Source: Allokutzneria sp. A3M-2-11 16 (GTDB lineage Bacteria > Actinomycetota > Actinomycetes > Mycobacteriales > Pseudonocardiaceae). From it: a stretch of 64,000 nucleotides of DNA. The stretch is taken from NCBI RefSeq assembly GCF_024213555.1, contig NZ_JANAVO010000019.1:1-64000 (forward strand), read 5' to 3'. The notes below the pieces were generated by a model. That model did no database searches and had not been told where the DNA came from. It saw only the letters and a list, made by a program, of their open reading frames with translations. Positions within the stretch are counted from its first letter, which is position 1; each line of letters starts with the position of its first letter. The position numbers were made by a program, and so were the translations under genes. Shown one piece after another: positions 8,653 through 16,976 of this stretch.

Positions 8653-9363
8653 ATGGTGAAGATTCCCGTTCGAGAGAGCGAACTCAAAGCCGCGGCGGTG
8701 CTGCTGCGCCCGGCTCGGCTGCTGACCGGCGCGTTCCGCGGCCTCGCCGCCCTCCGGCACGCGCGCGCGTTCCACCCGCTCGGCATTCCGCTGGACGGCG
8801 CGCTCACCGTGGAGCACCGCGGGCCGCTGCCGCTTCCCCCCGGCACCCATCCGCTGATCGCCCGGCTGTCCAAGGGCGCCGGGCGCCGCGGTGACAAGGC
8901 CGATGTGCTCGGGCTGGCCCTGCGCGTCGAAGTGGACGGCGAGCCGTGGGACCTGGCGCTGTCCAGCTCGGGAGCCGGGCGGCTCGGCCGGATGCTGCCG
9001 AAACCCGCGGGTTCCTGGCGGCGGACGCGCTTCGGCAGCATCCTGCCGTACCGCGTGAACGGCAGGCGGCTGTGGATCTCCGCGCTCGCGCACGGCGGTG
9101 ACGAGCACTGGGACACCGCGGACCTGGCCGCCGTGCCCACCACGACGAGCCCGCTGCTGCTGAGCTTGCAGACCACGACGTTCCTCGGCCGCTGGACGAC
9201 CGCGGCCACCTTGGCGCTCTACCCGAACGAAGGCTTGGAGCAGCCGTCGTTCGACCCGATGCGCAACTGCCCCAACGAGGTGCGGATGATTCCGCACTGG
9301 CTCCGCGAAGCACGAGAACTGGCCTACCGGGGAAGCCGCTCCGGCAGGAGGTCCACTGGATGA
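8653..9363 (+). CDS. Conserved protein, catalase-superfamily-like (phosphodiesterase-annotated family)
   Basis: A 236-residue cytosolic protein. The RAFHPLGIPLDGALTVEH start region, the LSKGAGRRGDKADVLGLALRV stretch split around residue 85, and LSSSGAGRLGRMLP resemble an actinobacterial family usually named 'phosphodiesterase' in databases, with a catalase-like beta-barrel. I see no haem-binding Tyr motif, so catalase activity is not claimed. The ATG at 8653 is preceded by a weak GGAGCAGGGA. The gene ends 12 bp before the S9 peptidase start, suggesting co-transcription. Confidence 0.65.
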   Translation: MVKIPVRESELKAAAVLLRPARLLTGAFRGLAALRHARAFHPLGIPLDGALTVEHRGPLPLPPGTHPLIARLSKGAGRRGDKADVLGLALRVEVDGEPWDLALSSSGAGRLGRMLPKPAGSWRRTRFGSILPYRVNGRRLWISALAHGGDEHWDTADLAAVPTTTSPLLLSLQTTTFLGRWTTAATLALYPNEGLEQPSFDPMRNCPNEVRMIPHWLREARELAYRGSRSGRRSTG

Positions 9364-9375
9364 AGGAGAGCTTGA

Positions 9376-11265
9376 GTGCCCGAACTGACCGCGGAACTGA
9401 TCGTCGACGGCAAGGTGCCGAGGAGGGCGGACATCTCCCCGGACGGCCGTTGGGTGGTCTACGTCGTGCACCCGCTCAGCAAGGCCGACGAGCACCCTGT
9501 CGCCGCTTTGTGGCTCGCGGCCACCAACGGCGGCACACCGCCACGGCAGCTGACGGCGGGCACCGCACTCGACACCGCGCCCAGGTGGGCCCCCGACTCC
9601 GCGGCCGTCTACTTCCTCTCTGATCGCGCCGAGCGGGGAACCCAGCAGCTGCACCGCATCCGGCTCGACGGCGGCGAGGCCGAGCCGCTGACCACGTGGA
9701 AGGGCGGGATCAGCGACCACCTGCCGCTGGCCGACCCCGGTGTGGTCGCACTCGTGGCCGCCGACGAGCCGACCGAGGAGGACGAGCGCCGCGAGCGCGA
9801 ACGCGACGACGCCCGGGTCTACGGCGAGCGCGTCCGCTACGGCCGCGTGCGGCTGTTCTCCTTGGCGGACAAGGAGGTCGCTGCTCCGATCGGTCCGTCC
9901 GAGCGACATGTGGTCGAGCTGACGCAGCGCCCCGGCGGTGGCCCGCTGGCGCTGCTGAGCTGGCCGGACACGGAGCTGGACGCCTGCTTCGTGGACTCGA
10001 TGGTGCACGTGGTCAACCTCGCAACGGGGGAGACGCGCGAGATCTGCCGGACCCCGGCCGTGCCCTCGGAACTGACCTGGTGGCGCTCCGGCGACGACTG
10101 GAAGCTGGCCTTCCTCGCCACCACGCCACCCGGGCCGGTCGGCGGCGAGGCGGTGTTCTCCGTCGACGAGTCGGGAAAGCCGGACAACCTCAGCGCCGGG
10201 ATGCCGATGTGCCCGATCTCCCTCGCCGCCCCCGCCTCCGGCGGGCTGCTCGCGCTGTTCGCGCACGGGCTCGACTCCGCGCTGCACCGGATCGACACGC
10301 GCACCGAACTGTCCACAATGGACGGTTTCGCGAACGTCCTGTCAGTCAGCTCCTCGGGCGCCGTCGTCGCTGTGCTGCGGAGCACGACGTACGAGCCGAT
10401 CGACGTCCACGCGGGTCCGCCGTCCGGGCCGTTCACGCGGCTCTCCGACACCCGTCCTGAACTGCACGAGATCACCTGGGGGCGCCAGGAGCGGTTGGCG
10501 TACAAGGCATCCGACGGCTTGGAGCTGGACGGCCTGCTGGTCCTCCCGCCGGGCAAGACGCGCGCCGACGGCCCGTTTCCGCTGGTCACCATCCTGCACG
10601 GCGGTCCCTACGACCGCGATGCCGACAAGCTCTCCGTGCACTGGGCGCCGTCCGGGCAGTGGTTCGCCACCGGGGGTTGCGCGGTGTTCCTGGCCAACCC
10701 GCGCGGCGGCGCCGGGCACGGGCACGAGTTCGCGGCGAGCGTGGCGGGCGCGGTCGGCCTGGACGACTGGACCGACATCGTCACCGGGATCGACCTGCTG
10801 GTGGCCGAGGGCGTCGCCGACCCGGAGCGCCTCGGCTTCGCCGGGTGGAGCCAGGGCGGTTTCATGGCGGCGTGGGCGGTGGGGCAGACCGACCGCTTCC
10901 GCGCGGCCGTGATGGGCGCGGGCATCAGCGACTGGGGGCAGATGGTCGCGGCGGGGGAGCTGGCCACCTACGACGGCACCCTCGGCGGCAGCGCCGGCTG
11001 GGAGGGCACCGGCCCGCACCGGCACGACCGGCTGAGCCCGATCTCCTACGCCGACAAGGTGAAAACTCCCGTGCTGATCCTGCACGGCGAAGATGACCCG
11101 AACGTCCCACTGGCACAGGCGGAGTACTTCCACCGCGCCCTCCGCGCGCACGGCGTCGAGCACGAATACGTCGTCTACCCAAGGGAAAAGCACAGCATCG
11201 CCGAGCGCGCCCACCAGATCGACGTGCTGCGCCGCGGCCGGGACTGGTTCACCCGGTGGTTGTAG
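9376..11265 (+). CDS. S9 family prolyl oligopeptidase-type serine peptidase
   Basis: A 629-residue cytosolic acylaminoacyl-peptidase-like enzyme. The N-terminal 370 residues form a beta-propeller; its first blades carry DISPDGRWVVY and APRWAPDSAAVYF. The C-terminal alpha/beta-hydrolase domain has the nucleophile S492 in GWSQGGF, an acid at D574 in HGEDDPNVP and H606 in REKHSIAER. The oxyanion region HGGPYDRD precedes them. Such enzymes cleave short or acylated peptides. The GTG at 9376 has AAGGAGAG six bases upstream, and the preceding gene ends 12 bp before it. Confidence 0.93.
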   Translation: MPELTAELIVDGKVPRRADISPDGRWVVYVVHPLSKADEHPVAALWLAATNGGTPPRQLTAGTALDTAPRWAPDSAAVYFLSDRAERGTQQLHRIRLDGGEAEPLTTWKGGISDHLPLADPGVVALVAADEPTEEDERRERERDDARVYGERVRYGRVRLFSLADKEVAAPIGPSERHVVELTQRPGGGPLALLSWPDTELDACFVDSMVHVVNLATGETREICRTPAVPSELTWWRSGDDWKLAFLATTPPGPVGGEAVFSVDESGKPDNLSAGMPMCPISLAAPASGGLLALFAHGLDSALHRIDTRTELSTMDGFANVLSVSSSGAVVAVLRSTTYEPIDVHAGPPSGPFTRLSDTRPELHEITWGRQERLAYKASDGLELDGLLVLPPGKTRADGPFPLVTILHGGPYDRDADKLSVHWAPSGQWFATGGCAVFLANPRGGAGHGHEFAASVAGAVGLDDWTDIVTGIDLLVAEGVADPERLGFAGWSQGGFMAAWAVGQTDRFRAAVMGAGISDWGQMVAAGELATYDGTLGGSAGWEGTGPHRHDRLSPISYADKVKTPVLILHGEDDPNVPLAQAEYFHRALRAHGVEHEYVVYPREKHSIAERAHQIDVLRRGRDWFTRWL

Positions 11266-11374
11266 TGACCGCAAACGATCTGACATCGGTCGGATAACTC
11301 AACGTGAATCAGTAGATCCACTCCGTGTTTTCGAGCGTATGTTCGATGTGGAGAGATGTGAGAGGGGGTGCGTC

Positions 11375-12325
11375 ATGTCCGCCTACGACGAGTTACGCGA
11401 ACACCGCCGGTTCGGGCCGCTGTGCCTCGCGCTGACCTTCCGGTTGCTCAGCGAGGAGGTGCGGAGGTTCCCGGCGCTCACCCCGGAGCAGGGCTGGCAG
11501 CCCGCCGAGCTGGAAGACCTGCTCGGTGAGTTCCTGGTCGACCGGATCAAGCCCGTCACCGCCAACCTGCTGGCGCTGGCCACCGACGACGACTCGCTCG
11601 GCAAGCTGCTGCGGACCTCGATCCGCCGCTGGCTGGTCGACCGGGCGAGGACGACCGCGGTCGGTGCGCTGCGCCGCGCGCTGGAGAAGGTGCTCTCCAC
11701 CAACCCCCTCTTCGAACAGGTACCGGCCACCGAGCCCGGCGCGGGCCGGTGGCGGCTGGCCGGGAGCACGGGCCCGCCGTGGGGAGGGAAGTTCGAGCAC
11801 CTGGTCGAGGCCGCGCGCGGGGTGCCGAACGTCAAGATCCCCAAGTGGACCAGCGAGACCCGGCGGGCCCCGGTCGCCGACTCCGCCTCGATCGCCGCCG
11901 TGGCCAAGGCGGTGCTCGCCGCGGCGGGGGGCAGCCTGGAGCTCGGCCAGATCGTGGTCGTCTTCCTGGCCCGCTTCCCCGTGGTGCTCGACCCCGTGGT
12001 GATCTCGCTCGACTCCGACGCCGGGACCCCGGTCGACCTCGGCGACGAGCTGACCCCGGAGGAGCAGGTGATCGCGGCCGAGCAGGAGCTGGAGGCCGCG
12101 GTGGTGGCCGCCGAGATCGTCGGCATGCTCGCGCCGAGGGAGCGCAAGATCGTGCCTTACCTGGACAACCCCAGGGCGATCCAGGCGCTGCTCGGCATCG
12201 GCCGCAGCCAGGCCTACCAGCGGGCGAAGCGGCTGAAGGAGAAGCTCGCCCAGCTGATCGGCGACAGCGGCGACGCCAGCGCCGTGGCCCGCGAGGTGAT
12301 CTGGCTGTGCAAGAACGGCCGGTGA
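11375..12325 (+). CDS. Sigma-70-like protein
   Basis: A 316-residue protein resembling a divergent RNA polymerase sigma factor. Residues about 45-90 (ELEDLLGEFLVDRI, then LLRTSIRRWLVDRAR) match the sigma region 2 pattern. Residues about 235-300 (TPEEQVIAAEQELEA, MLAPRERKIVPYL, IGRSQAYQRAKRLKEKL) match region 4 with its helix-turn-helix. The linker of about 130 residues is longer than in ECF sigma factors and has no recognised domain. The ATG at 11375 follows AGAGGGGG. It heads a four-gene cassette with the SH3/HTH protein, the ImmA/IrrE peptidase and the kinase-like protein. It could be a true sigma factor or a sigma-derived regulator. Confidence 0.7.
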   Translation: MSAYDELREHRRFGPLCLALTFRLLSEEVRRFPALTPEQGWQPAELEDLLGEFLVDRIKPVTANLLALATDDDSLGKLLRTSIRRWLVDRARTTAVGALRRALEKVLSTNPLFEQVPATEPGAGRWRLAGSTGPPWGGKFEHLVEAARGVPNVKIPKWTSETRRAPVADSASIAAVAKAVLAAAGGSLELGQIVVVFLARFPVVLDPVVISLDSDAGTPVDLGDELTPEEQVIAAEQELEAAVVAAEIVGMLAPRERKIVPYLDNPRAIQALLGIGRSQAYQRAKRLKEKLAQLIGDSGDASAVAREVIWLCKNGR

Positions 12326-12401
12326 ACACCGGACGAATGACGAGTTGTGCCGTCAGTCAGGGATGCCAGACCCCGAATGGCCGACCAGACGGGAGTGCAC
12401 C

Positions 12402-13343
12402 ATGAGTGACCCGGTAATGCCACAGCGCCTTCTCGACCTGCTGGACCAGGCGGGAGGACCTGTCGATCCCTTCGGTGACGTCGCCGAACCCGAGATCGCG
12501 ACCGGTCAGCTGTGGCGAGCCAGGTGGGACGGGGATCGGGTCCTCGTCCTCATCCTGAGCGTGGAGGGCAGGGACGTCATCGCAGCGCCGGTGACGCTCG
12601 ACCCACCGGCGGAGGACGACCTCTGCCTGGTCGTCGACGGTTCCCGGACCAGTTCCGGGGTGCCCGCGACACTGTGGGCCGGATTGACCGGCCCCGTCCC
12701 CATCCGGGTGCTCGACCGCCCGGTGGACTCGTGGGGACAGGACATCGTGCACTGGGCGGCCACGGCCGTGCCGGTGCCCGCCGAGGAGGTGCCCCCCGGC
12801 ACCCGCCGCGGCCGCGCCGTCGACTCGGCGCTGGAACCCGCCGCCGACGTGCGCGCGGACCTGGACGACACCCTCGACCGGCTGCGGCTGGCCCCGGCGC
12901 TGCCCGTGGTCAAGCCCGGCGAAGCCCCGATCACCCTGGCCGGGCTGCTCGGCAAGGGACCCAAGATCGACCTGCTGCGCTCGGCCCTCGGGCTGCCGCA
13001 GCACGAGGTGATGAAGCTGCTCAGCGGTACCCGTCCGCTCACCCCCGACCTGGCGGCGGTGGTGGCTGCGGAAACCGGACTGTCCACAGAGGACGTCACG
13101 CAGGCCGTGCTCGCGCTGCCCCCGGAGCTGGTCGCCGAGGTGGAGCACCCGCGCTGGCGGCCGACCTGGACCGATCTGGCCGGGCGCGACGACGTCGACG
13201 AGGCCACCGCCCGGCTCACCGCGAGCTACGGCACCTTCGCGCTGGCCGGCAGGCAGACCGGCGGCGCGGCACCCGACTGGCGCGGGAGGTTGCGGCAGTT
13301 CCTCGACCGCCCCGCCGATCCCGAACCACCGAGGGAGGGCTGA
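12402..13343 (+). CDS. Cassette regulator with SH3-like N-terminus and HTH domain
   Basis: A 313-residue protein of unknown function. Residues about 28-110 (TGQLWRARWDGDRVLVLIL, then DVIAAPVTLD) have the strand pattern of an SH3-like barrel and look distantly like MazF/PemK, but no catalytic residues can be assigned. Residues about 180-230 (LRSALGLPQHEVMKLLSGTR, then LAAVVAAETGLS) resemble an XRE-type helix-turn-helix. The ATG at 12402 follows GGGAG. The ImmA/IrrE gene begins at or just after its stop, the usual arrangement of an XRE repressor with the peptidase that inactivates it (inference). Confidence 0.6.
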   Translation: MSDPVMPQRLLDLLDQAGGPVDPFGDVAEPEIATGQLWRARWDGDRVLVLILSVEGRDVIAAPVTLDPPAEDDLCLVVDGSRTSSGVPATLWAGLTGPVPIRVLDRPVDSWGQDIVHWAATAVPVPAEEVPPGTRRGRAVDSALEPAADVRADLDDTLDRLRLAPALPVVKPGEAPITLAGLLGKGPKIDLLRSALGLPQHEVMKLLSGTRPLTPDLAAVVAAETGLSTEDVTQAVLALPPELVAEVEHPRWRPTWTDLAGRDDVDEATARLTASYGTFALAGRQTGGAAPDWRGRLRQFLDRPADPEPPREG

Positions 13344-13358
13344 CTGACCCGGACGCTC

Positions 13359-14024
13359 GTGCTCGCGCAGGTCCGGGCCATGCTCGCGGTCCTCGACCGC
13401 AGGTGGCCCGGAGCCGCGCGGCGACTACGACCCCATCCGATCGTGGAAATGGCTTCGTGGCCGGAGATCCGCCTCCGGCTCGTCGACGAGCACATCGGCT
13501 CGCGGGGGTGCGCGGTCTCCGGCAGCTACCACCCGGAGCTGACCCCGCCGACGTTGCTCGTCGGGCGTTCGCTGTCGCACCGGCGGCGCGCGTTCACGGC
13601 CCTGCACGAGCTGGGCCACCACCTCCAGCAGACCGACGTGGACCTCGGCGAGCGCACCTTCGAGGCGTCGAACCCTTTGCGGTTCCAGGAAAAGGCGTGC
13701 GACGCGTTCGCCGCCGAAGTGCTGCTGCCCGACGCGGAGCTGGCCCGGCCCGGCCTCACGGCTCGGGACATCGTCGCCGCTTACGAGAGTTCGGCCGCTT
13801 CCCGGGAGGCTTGCTGCGTCTGGGCTTCGCGGCACATTCGCGGGACCGTTGCTCTGCTGGACGCGTCGGGGACCGTGCTTTTCGCTTCAGGACGCGGGAT
13901 TTCCGGTAGCCCGCTTGTTCGCGCGGCTTTGCGGTCTCGCGGTCCTGTCTCGGATTCGACCGGCGACGCCGCGTGGTGCGACGGCTACCTGATCGCCGTA
14001 CTTCGCGTAGGTTCGTCCGCGTGA
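13359..14024 (+). CDS. ImmA/IrrE family metallopeptidase
   Basis: A predicted zinc peptidase of about 221 residues. The active-site motif HELGHH (H83, E84, H87) and the downstream helix FQEKACDAFAAEVLLPD, with a third ligand near E127, are intact. Relatives cleave XRE-type repressors upon stress or prophage induction (ImmA of ICEBs1, IrrE of Deinococcus). The GTG at 13359 has no close ribosome binding site. A CTG at 13344, eight bases after GAGGGAGGG and overlapping the upstream TGA, may be the real start and would add five residues. The stop overlaps the next start by 4 bp. Confidence 0.85.
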   Translation: MLAQVRAMLAVLDRRWPGAARRLRPHPIVEMASWPEIRLRLVDEHIGSRGCAVSGSYHPELTPPTLLVGRSLSHRRRAFTALHELGHHLQQTDVDLGERTFEASNPLRFQEKACDAFAAEVLLPDAELARPGLTARDIVAAYESSAASREACCVWASRHIRGTVALLDASGTVLFASGRGISGSPLVRAALRSRGPVSDSTGDAAWCDGYLIAVLRVGSSA

Positions 14025-15064
14025 CCTTGTCTGCGCGCATTGCCGACTACGGCGCGGTGTCGACCGCTTTGACCCTGCTCAGCGATCAGCGACTGGCCAA
14101 GGCGCTCGACGAGGCGCAGGTCCTCGGCACCGGCATCGGCGGCGCCGCGTCGCTGATGGAGGTCGAGGGCGTTCGCGTGTTCGTCAAGCGCATCCGGCTC
14201 GCGGATGTCGATCGGGAGAACGCGCTGTCCACCGCGAACCTGTTCGGGCTGCCCGCGTATGCGCAGTACGGCGTGGGGATTCCGGGGACCGAGGTGGGGT
14301 CTCCGGGCTTCAACGTGTGGCGCGAGGTCGCCGCGAACGTGATGACGACGAACTGGGTGCTCGATGGTTCGTGTCCGAACTTCCCGCTGACCTATCACTG
14401 GCGCGTGGTGGACGGGCCTGAGCCCACCGCTCCGCAACTGTCCGAAGTGGACGAGACCGTGGAGTTCTGGCACGGCTCCACCGCGGTCCGTTCCCGGTTG
14501 GAGGCCAAAGCCGCAGCTTCGTCCAGCGTCGTGCTGTTCCAGGAGTACCTGCCGACGGATCTGACCTCCTGGCTCGAAACACAGGACGCCGAGGCCGTTG
14601 CCGCCGAGGTGGAGCGGCAACTGCGGTCCACCGCCGCGTTCATGAACACGCGCGGGCTCCACCACTTCGACGCGCACTTCGGGAACCTGCTCACCGATGG
14701 CAGGCTGGTGTACTTCGCCGATCTGGGCCTGGCCACCTCGACGCGCTTCGAGCTGTCCTCGGAGGAGTCTTCGTTCGTTCGCCTCAACGCCAGTCATGAC
14801 GAGGTGTACGTGACGATGCGCGTCGTCAACTGGTTGGTGCAGACCCATCTCGGCCTCGGGCCCGCCGAGCGCAACGCCTACATCCGCCGCTGCGCCGAGG
14901 GCGTGGAACCCGAACTGCCCCCGGTCGCCGCGGAGATCGTCAAACGGAACGCGCCTGTCGTCGCGGTGATGAACGAGTTCTACTGGGGCTTGTTCACCGA
15001 GAGCCGCCTGACTCCGTACCCTGCTTCGGAGATCGCCAAAGCTGGCTTCACCGCAACGCGCTGA
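14021..15064 (+). CDS. Protein kinase-like phosphotransferase
   Basis: A 347-residue kinase-fold protein. It shows a glycine-rich loop GTGIGGAASLM, a Lys at residue 56 in VFVKRIRL, the catalytic-loop-like HHFDAHFGNLL and the metal-binding FADLGLA in place of DFG. The HxDxxxxN spacing suits an active phosphotransferase of the aminoglycoside-kinase/Ser-Thr kinase superfamily. GTG at 14021 overlaps the stop of the ImmA/IrrE gene (GTGA), so it belongs to the same transcript. Its substrate may be a member of the cassette; this is inference. Confidence 0.75.
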   Translation: MTLSARIADYGAVSTALTLLSDQRLAKALDEAQVLGTGIGGAASLMEVEGVRVFVKRIRLADVDRENALSTANLFGLPAYAQYGVGIPGTEVGSPGFNVWREVAANVMTTNWVLDGSCPNFPLTYHWRVVDGPEPTAPQLSEVDETVEFWHGSTAVRSRLEAKAAASSSVVLFQEYLPTDLTSWLETQDAEAVAAEVERQLRSTAAFMNTRGLHHFDAHFGNLLTDGRLVYFADLGLATSTRFELSSEESSFVRLNASHDEVYVTMRVVNWLVQTHLGLGPAERNAYIRRCAEGVEPELPPVAAEIVKRNAPVVAVMNEFYWGLFTESRLTPYPASEIAKAGFTATR

Positions 15065-15216
15065 CGATGATCTTCGCTGTTCTCGCGAGGAGTGCGTTGT
15101 CCACCTTCGCCTCCTTGGTGTCCTTTGTGGACAGAACCGCGATCGTGATCGGAGTGCCCTGCTCGGTCCACGTCACGCCCACGTAGAGCTGCCAGTACGC
15201 GCATGGTTTGTTGACG
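15048..15216 (-). pseudogene. C-terminal remnant of an interrupted gene
   Basis: On the minus strand, about 55 residues read NKPCAYWQLYVGVTWTEQGT, then ITIAVLSTKDTKEAKVDNAL, ending in TGA at 15048. Composition and secondary-structure pattern look like the tail of a real alpha/beta domain. Upstream the frame runs into family A repeat DNA, where the reading is the usual repeat translation. The natural 5' part is missing, so the gene was probably cut when the repeat/HNH unit arrived. It overlaps the end of the kinase gene by 17 bp. No family is assigned with confidence. Confidence 0.5.
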
Positions 15217-15273
15217 TTGGAGGGCTGTTGGGGGTTGCTTCTTGGGCTTCCAGCTCGCGCCGGTACCAGCGTG

Positions 15274-15387
15274 GGTCGGCTTGACCTGGGGCCCCTTGCG
15301 CGTGCCCTTGGGCCTTTCAGGGGCACGGGATGGAACCCCGGCCCTCGCGACAAGCGTATGGCACGCGCTCCCCAGGTAAAGCCGACC
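15274..15387 (+). repeat. Dispersed repeat family A, copy A2
   Basis: A 114-bp imperfect palindrome. The outer arms GGTCGGCTTGACCTGGGG and CCCCAGGTAAAGCCGACC pair with one mismatch. Inner arms GCGCGTGCC and GGCACGCGC pair perfectly, and GGGCC/GGCCC plus GGGG/CCCC can close the centre. It precedes the DUF222-HNH gene at 15506; an inverted copy (A3) follows that gene. The left flank carries a GGGCTTCCAGC remnant of the 17-bp unit and GGTACC. The 441 bases between 15065 and 15505 hold only this repeat and the gene remnant. Confidence 0.9.
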
Positions 15388-15505
15388 GTTTCGCGTGCGG
15401 CCTGCGGCAGGTGCGGAGCCGGGTTTTCCCTTGTGTACCAAAGATTTGTACGTTCCGGAAAGGTGTGATTAAGTGGAAGTATCCGCACGGGAGGGAGGTG
15501 TGATC

Positions 15506-16726
15506 ATGTTGGATACCAAGGCAATCAAGGATCTTCTCGCCGCGCAGTTGGCGGCCAACGACTCCTATCAGTTGTCCGAGAACGAGCACCTCGAATTCCT
15601 GTCGGAGCTAGAGGCGATCAGCAGACTCCTCACCGCTGTGCAAACCGACGCCAACACCCAGGCCGACGAACGCGTCCTGCACGCCACCTACGGGTGCAAG
15701 GACCTGCCGATGCTGTTGTGCAACAAGCTGCAGATCCATCCCGGAGAGGCCAAGCGGCGCACGCGGTTGGTGCGCGAGCTACCAACCCTCCCGAACACCC
15801 GCGAGGCGATGTACGCGGGTGAGATCAGTGGCGAACACGCGCTGGTCATCTCCGATGCGATCAAGCGTCTCCCGTCAGAGCACGAGGCCGGTGCTGAACG
15901 TGTGCTGGCGGATGTCGCGCCGACGTTGGACCCGGAGTTCCTGAAGCGTGCCGGGAAGTACGTGCGGACCGTGGTCGACCCCGACGGCGTCTATAAGGAT
16001 GAGAAGGAAGCGTTCGAGCGGCGGGCGGCGCGGATGTCCCGGGGCAATGACGGGAGCTTGCACTTTCGCACCACGGTGGGTCCGCTCGACGGTGAGAAGA
16101 TCTTCAACCTGTTCCTCGCGATGAGCAAACCCCGATCTGTCGATGGGGAGAAGGACCCGCGTACGTTTGAGCAGCGGCTGGCCGATGCCTTCGTCGAGGC
16201 CATGACCATCGCCATGACCGCCCACGACATCCCCGGACTCCCGCGCTCGCTGGTGGTCATCACCATGGACGCGGACAACCTGGCGAACAAGACCGGGTGC
16301 GGCCGGACCGACACCGGACAGCCGGTGTCCCCGGACCTGGCCCGGCACACCGCTTGTGATGCCGATATCGCCCACGTCATCCTCGGGGAGAAGGGGGAAC
16401 CCCTCGCCTACGGACGCGGACGACGCCTCGCCTCACTCGCCCAGAGACGCGCGCTCGCCGTGCGGGACAAGGGATGCGCCTTCCCCGGCTGTGATCGGCC
16501 ACCCTCCTGGCCGGAAGCTCATCATGTAGTGCATTGGATCGACGGCGGGCCGACCGATCTCGACAACCTCGTCCTGCTCTGCGTGTACCACCATCACGTG
16601 ATCCACGCACAGGAGTGGGTGATCATCTTCGAGCACGGGATACCGAGCTTCATCCCTCCGAAGTGGATCGATCCTGACCAGACACCCATGCGGAACATCA
16701 GGGTGGACTGCCCACTGATGTTATAG
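15506..16726 (+). CDS. DUF222 and HNH endonuclease domain protein (REP13E12-type), copy 1
   Basis: A 406-residue protein. A helical DUF222 domain fills about residues 10-290. A C-terminal HNH nuclease domain follows, with C-AFPGC-DRPPSW, the AHHVVHW histidines, LDNLVLLCVYHHHVIH and its zinc/metal ligands. This is the protein type of the M. tuberculosis REP13E12 repeats and is often multicopy in actinobacteria. The ATG at 15506 follows GGAGGGAGGTG; the longer frame from 15473 starts before that site. The gene is flanked by inverted copies of repeat A (15274-15387 and 16804-16922), so the 15.24-16.94 kb unit may move or spread as one. Its HNH residues are intact. Confidence 0.92.
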   Translation: MLDTKAIKDLLAAQLAANDSYQLSENEHLEFLSELEAISRLLTAVQTDANTQADERVLHATYGCKDLPMLLCNKLQIHPGEAKRRTRLVRELPTLPNTREAMYAGEISGEHALVISDAIKRLPSEHEAGAERVLADVAPTLDPEFLKRAGKYVRTVVDPDGVYKDEKEAFERRAARMSRGNDGSLHFRTTVGPLDGEKIFNLFLAMSKPRSVDGEKDPRTFEQRLADAFVEAMTIAMTAHDIPGLPRSLVVITMDADNLANKTGCGRTDTGQPVSPDLARHTACDADIAHVILGEKGEPLAYGRGRRLASLAQRRALAVRDKGCAFPGCDRPPSWPEAHHVVHWIDGGPTDLDNLVLLCVYHHHVIHAQEWVIIFEHGIPSFIPPKWIDPDQTPMRNIRVDCPLML

Positions 16727-16803
16727 CCCCGGAGTGGCGCGGCGCTGGAACGTGAGGGTTCCAGCGTGGTGCAGGCGTGGGCTGAAAAGGTAAGGGGCGC
16801 AAT

Positions 16804-16922
16804 GGATCGGAGGCTTTACCTGGGGTGCGCGTGCCATACGCTCGCGCGCGGGGGCCGGGTTCCTCCCGTGCCCGCCCGGCAGGCCCTCGGCACGCGCGAG
16901 GGGCCCCAGGTCAAGCCGACCC
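16804..16922 (-). repeat. Dispersed repeat family A, copy A3
   Basis: This is the family A palindrome in inverted orientation. It contains GGCTTTACCTGGGG, then GCGCGTGCCATACGCT, and ends CCCCAGGTCAAGCCGACCC. It is more diverged than A2 and A4, notably in the central loop and at its left end. With A2 it makes an inverted pair around the HNH gene. The gap 16727-16976 holds nothing else that I can identify. Confidence 0.85.
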
Positions 16923-16976
16923 CGCGCCGGAACCAGGCCGTGTCTGTCTTCGCCAGAAAAGGAGAGGGGGCAAACG

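Noticed and set aside
12402-13343. A MazF toxin/antitoxin pair
   Set aside because: The N-terminal domain only broadly resembles the MazF fold, with no identifiable catalytic residues, and no small antitoxin gene lies next to it.
15274-15387. Possible tRNA-like T-arm in family A repeats
   Set aside because: The reverse strand has GGGGTTCC-ATCCC, resembling a T-arm, but no acceptor, D or anticodon arm can be placed. It is part of the palindrome.
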